Positions 40,001 to 46,000 of a stretch of 64,000 bases of DNA are shown in pieces. Position 1 is the first letter of the stretch. The number at the start of each line of letters is the position of its first letter. This stretch comes from Haliclystus octoradiatus (Eukaryota > Cnidaria > Staurozoa > Stauromedusae > Haliclystidae): assembly GCA_916610825.1 (NCBI GenBank), contig OU744451.1, positions 20,547,482 to 20,611,481 on the forward strand. The letters are read 5' to 3'. Both the position numbers and the translations under genes were made by a program. The notes beneath the pieces are model-generated. The model was not told the origin of the DNA and ran no database searches. It was given only the letters and a program-made list of their open reading frames with translations.

Positions 40001-43000
40001 TTCCTGGACTTTTTGGGTAGCATGTTCAAGTTTTCAAAGCAATTTGGGTAGCTTTTAAAGGATTTTTGGGTATAAGTAAGGTAAGTATAATACACATCAA
40101 ACCAAGAACCAACCAGTCACACTGCTGAGTCAGTGGAATGCGGTCTATTTTGCTTTCATACGAGTATGTTCGTTTCAAATTTATGTATTTTATTTAACAC
40201 TAAAATACAGCTATCAACATTAATTTTTGTGTGACAAAACCTCGGACGAAACATTGCATATTGAATAAACCATTGCTTTAATTGTGGGAATTTATTGTGA
40301 TAATCCCATTTCTCGTGACATTTGGTTCATTGTATTCTCGTTCTAGTTGTCTGAACCTTGCATCAAAAGTTTGGTTGATACGAATACCAATTCTAAGTAT
40401 TATATGTGTGAGTAGAATTCTATGTGTGATGCTACATTAGTTCTGGTCGCTCTCTGGAATATTCTTGATATAACCAAATAATACCATGAGAAATAGACCA
40501 AACATTATGGCAAAACTGAATATCTGTATCATTTGTATGCGTGTTATAATTTTCTATATGTAATTTTGTGGATGCGGACATTATTCTGCAAGTATCACAC
40601 CCCTGTCAACGTATGCTTGGACAGTTATTACCGACCCTGTTCCCTGTATTCTTACTGGAGTGTATTAATTGTTTAGTTATTTTGGTTATTCAGTAATCTG
40701 AAACTTTTATCACCAAAGGTCCAGCACTGGACCTGCACTCATTGCTAGTTTACAATAATACGTGAAAGTGATGAAGTCATCTACTTCTTATTTTACAGAT
40801 TAACTTTGTAATGGGTACTGTTGTTCTTGGAACTATTGTTCAGCAACAGCGTAAGAAGTCCAATAACAAAACAAAGATATCAAGGTTAGTTTTAGGACAT
40901 TCAACCTAATTTCTAAGAATTGGGACACGCAAGTTCTGAGACTCAAAAATCGCTATTTTCGATCCAATGAAAAGGAGGATTTGCTTTTGAACAAAAACAT
41001 TTTCGAATTCATGATACAATTTTCGCGGACGTTGTTCAAATTTCACGAGCCTGGGTTTGACAGAACGAAAACGGCATCCATCAAATCATGTGACTGGCAT
41101 CTGTTCAGTGGGAGCCGAGAGCGGCACACAGGGGAGTGTTCCAATTCTCTTAAATTGATGGCCCTGGGTAAATAACCCTGCCGATGATATTCTCGAATAT
41201 GACTAGATCTGATATTGCTGTATTTTACTGTATTTTAAATCCTATTTTTACAGTACTCTCCATTATTTATGACAGGGCGTATGCAGATCTTCTCATTTGC
41301 TGAGGAAAACATTAGGGTTTAAATAAGGAGATGATGCGAGAAGTATAGTTGATTGTATTGTTGCGATTTTATTTCTTGTGATAGTTAACCCACAATTATC
41401 ACAATTTCATAGACTTTGCAAACATTGTCAAATTGAAATATTGAATTAATTTTGAATATTTGTTTATTTACAATTATTTTGTAACAACTTTCAGCTCGGA
41501 TTACAATCATTTAATCATATTTTTGAATTGATGATTCCTTACTGTAATTGTTCGCAATTTTAACTTTGTCTAAAATCATATTTAACTTTTGAATGTTTTA
41601 GGTCATTGGCTAAGGCATTCCTGGTTCTATCACCTTTGCTTGGTTTCTTTTGGATATTTAGCATATTTGTTGATAACCATGATGCATTTGCTTACATGTC
41701 GACAATCACCAATGGAATAACTGTAAGTAATTACCAATTTAAATATTTTGTAAACAATATAGCGATGCAATTCAATTATAGGTTAGGGACTTAGGATAAA
41801 TTTTTTGAACATTCTTTCTACAGGTATCTTCTAGCAGACATCTTGACAACATTATTTCCATTTTTTAAAATGAAAAGAAACTAAAAATCAAATGACATTA
41901 TAATGAAGTAATTTGATATCCATTGATTTATACTTTGATTGCCGTGATATCCCGTGGGGGGATAACTCCACTATGACGGCTATATGGAGACGTGCCACTT
42001 TTATGGTGTCCATATTCCATTATTCCATGTTCCATAGTCCATATTCCAGCTCAGAAAAAACTATTTGGGTAATAGTATACAAATTTTGGAGCTTTTGGGT
42101 GTACTATTTTTTACTTTTTCAAGAATTTTTGTATCATTTTGCATCATTTTACTTAAAATCAATCATCCTGTTGGAAATTTTTGGGTAGAATCAACAGAAT
42201 TTTTGGAACTTTTTGGGTACTTTACCTTTTCACAATGTGGCACCCCCCCCCCCCCCCCGGCGTGATCTACTGACGCCATACAGTTACTTATCAACATCAT
42301 CTTGCTCTAAAACACGTTCTTTTCATTAAATAAAAGCTTTTGCTTTCAAGGTAATTCAAATAACAAACTACTACAGCAATGCCTGTCTCCATTTTGAATG
42401 CTTCATGTGGCAACGTAGATTCTTTTTGCTACGCAGAGTGTTTATACCAATTCAACTTATCATTCAATTTCAAACACATTTTGCCATATAGTAGTCATAT
42501 ATTTTGACTCCATTTTGAAATTTTTGAGCTTGAATATTTGTGATACAAAAATTATGCACAATTGTTCGGTATAATAATATAAGTCAATCTCGAAAGAAAA
42601 AATATTTGAATATTTCACTGGAATTAGTGCCAGGCCTTTTTCATCCAAATAATATGGGTCATCTTAAACTTAACTTTTGCTTATTATTGTACCTTGACAT
42701 ATTTTTTTTGATTCTACTCTGTGATATTTTTGATAGGAGAAGAAACAAAAAAGTTGTTGTGTATTAAAGTCTCAATCAGCAGGCACGCTCCAGCTATTTT
42801 TAAAGTTTCCCGGCAAACATCTGATTGAAAATCTTTGATTAACTGTTCAAAATCCATTTCATCGAAAAGTCTATAGCTGAATAGTGCTTACCAATCTCTC
42901 AATTATGTCTCAGTTAGGTATTTTCATTTTACACATTTCGTTAATTGAGAGTCCTATAGTCAACAAAAATAGCCCGACCCATAATAATATCTTGCTCTTG

Positions 43001-46000
43001 TCACATAGCTGGCAAGACTTTGATGAAAGATTAAATATGTGAAGTATTGTGATCAAAAATTTTGATAGTTTCCATCAATGGTGTGACAGACGCCAACCTA
43101 TATCAGAATTATATCAGTTCTCGTGCACAAGTTTTTAAGAACTTAATCTTTTTTATGGTTATTGTTATGACTTTTCAGGGTATTGGATTCTTCATTTTCC
43201 ATTGCGTTCTTGACAAGCAAGTAAGATGTATAATTTACGTTATATTTTAATGAATCCAACGTTCAGATCTTGTGAGAGTATAAAGTATTATAAAGTCATT
43301 GAATATGATATATGTAACATCGGCAATGTTTAATCGTGAAATCGGCTTTTGGTTTGAACCCCAAAACGTAACAAAATATTGCAGCCAAATATGATGTTTA
43401 TTTTGTTTCGACCGAGATTCAATAATATCATCCAGTGTAATTGAAATATAAAAATTTAAGCCGTTGATTTTAGGTTGTCAAAATGACCGAAATGAAGCTA
43501 TATTACATTGGAGAACGGTATTTGCAAATCATTGAACTCTTTTTTGTTGTTTATATTCCAAATTTCGTCGCTGTGAAAGTTCAAAACAGATTTATGTGAT
43601 GTCATAAGTGATATTAGAAAATGAGAGTTTGAAAAAAAGTACATCTTTCCAATTTTTTTTCCTGCCGGACAATAACGCCTTTTAAATATATCACTTTTCT
43701 CATGTAACTTATTAAAGGAGGATTGACTTGCAGTCGCCACGTGCTTAATTGTAATTATACTTAGCTTAAATTCAAGGATGACTGTCAGTCTGGCTTCGGC
43801 GTGGCTTCAATTTCTGTCTCAGGGTTGTTTCACGATGTCCCAGGCAAAAGAACAATAAGAGCGACAAACACGATTGTGACTCTAAGCGCGTAGAGCCCAC
43901 TGGTCTTTTTTGCCCCTTCAAATCAACATACATCAGCTAACATTATTGACCTATTTGATTGAGTAAATTTTATTGCAGTCTGCAGTCTGTTCACTTGCTG
44001 TTTACATTTACTGGTTGATAACTATTTGAACTCTATCCGGATTCTACGTTTGAAATTCTCCCCAAATGTGCATGATTTATCATTATGAAATATCATCAAT
44101 GTAACTGTGTTCAAACCGGTGTCACATGGACTCTTCATATATACTTGAACAGGGCCTATGCTGCTTCCACGTTCATAGTAGAAGTACACATTGGGTCATT
44201 GCATGTGATTGTGAATTCATCCATCCATTTTCTTAATTCTTCAGGCAGTGTTAGGATAAATAGGGGGTAAATGGCCAGAATCAATTGCTGATCCACTATC
44301 CTTCTCCCGGACCCTGCTGCAAGAAGGTTATAATATACATCGCGTATAAAACAAGACCTTCCATAATTATAGAGATGCAACAAATTTTACTTACAGTTCA
44401 CAATATTATCTCATATTTCATTTAAGGTTCAAACCAAAGCGAAGTATAGTAATTCAAAGTTGATTCAACTGCTTTCAAGAGACACTTCGTCTACAGCAGC
44501 TCAGTCACAGGTATAATAATTGTCCTTTTGATGGACACCAAATAACGTAAACAGAAACAAGATGGCCAAAGCCCTTCGTGTCTACACTGGATTTTGAGGA
44601 ACTAATTTTGTTGAGATGTTAAGCTTGGCTATACTTGTTAACTATCCCTGCTCAAAATGTTGCAACCGAAATTGATAGTTCGTTTGGCGTGTTATAATAA
44701 TTATCTTCCTTTATCATCGAACTCCACTAACTACTACAAAACACAAATTCGTAGCTACCACACTGTTTTCAGCTTTCTTTGCATTGGGTAATACACCTTC
44801 AATTTCTAATATAAAGTTTCCATAGTGGATTTCTCAAAAAAAGGATTAAATAGAAACCGTGTATTGGACGAGTGCAATTTGATCTATTTATAAAAATGCA
44901 CACGGATGCGAATTAATCCAGAATAGAAGAAGAACCGGTATTATTACTTTTCAATAATATCATGGACATTGTTTGAGTATTATTAAGCAATTGGTGCACA
45001 GTTTCCTATGAGCTATTAATATTTGGCGCACGAGGGGCACGTAAGGAGAAAACAAGAAGGCATCATAAAATTACGAGCCGCCTTTAGGAGAAAACTCAAA
45101 GGTGAAAATTACTCGTCCAGGCGGCTCGTAATTTCTGATGCCTTCTCGTTTTCTTCTTATACGTTCCTCTAATGCGCTAAATATCAATAGCTCATAGGAA
45201 AATGTGCGCCAATTGCTTTGTATTATAACTAGCGCAACGTTTACAAGCATTTACATGACTTTCTTGCTCATAAAATGTTTTTGAAAACTCCTTATCAAAT
45301 TCGAAATTCTCATTCGTAATATCAAGTTCGAATTGTTTTCGAACCTAGTTTTGCTATGGTGTCAAACTCTAAACCAATCAGATTGATCGAATCATTTTCG
45401 TTATAATACAATCATTTTTATCAATCCAAGTGTGATTAATATCAAGATCTTGAGACAGTTCTTTTTCTCCATTTGTTAAGAATATAAATTTGCAATTTGT
45501 AAATAGTCATTGTAAATTGATGAAGATGAAATATTTGAAATATGTTATACTTTATTTGTGCAATTTTCTGATTTTATGAAATCAGATCAGAATTTTTGAG
45601 TACAAGAATTCCTTTCTTTGCATCCAATAAATGCTTGCGACTCATTTCCTGAAGATATCGTATCATCCCCATTTTTGCCTAGTTTCAAACATCGCCTAGA
45701 TAATTTTATTCTGTTAAAATATTGTAACTTTACCAATATTAAGCTCAATCACCTCGGTAATTCTGATTTTATAATTTTGTAAATCTTGTGCAGGCTGTAC
45801 CTATAGCGCTAGTTAAATTTTAAGAGACTTTCCTGTGTTTGCATTTCGGTGCATGTAAATATATTATTTCAAATTTACGTAGTATTGAAAAATTTAACAG
45901 AATCAAAAGATCAAATTGAAGCAGCAGACATTTGCTACATTTTTATGTCCTCGTACTGACGCGAATTTTTGATCGCTTTTCGAATTTTGTATCTATTTTC

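Noticed and set aside
44156-44383. Minus-strand open frame (LPEELRKWMDEFTITC...)
   Set aside because: Looks gene-like in part but lies inside an intron of the opposite-strand gene without signals or a family match; may be an unidentified repeat.
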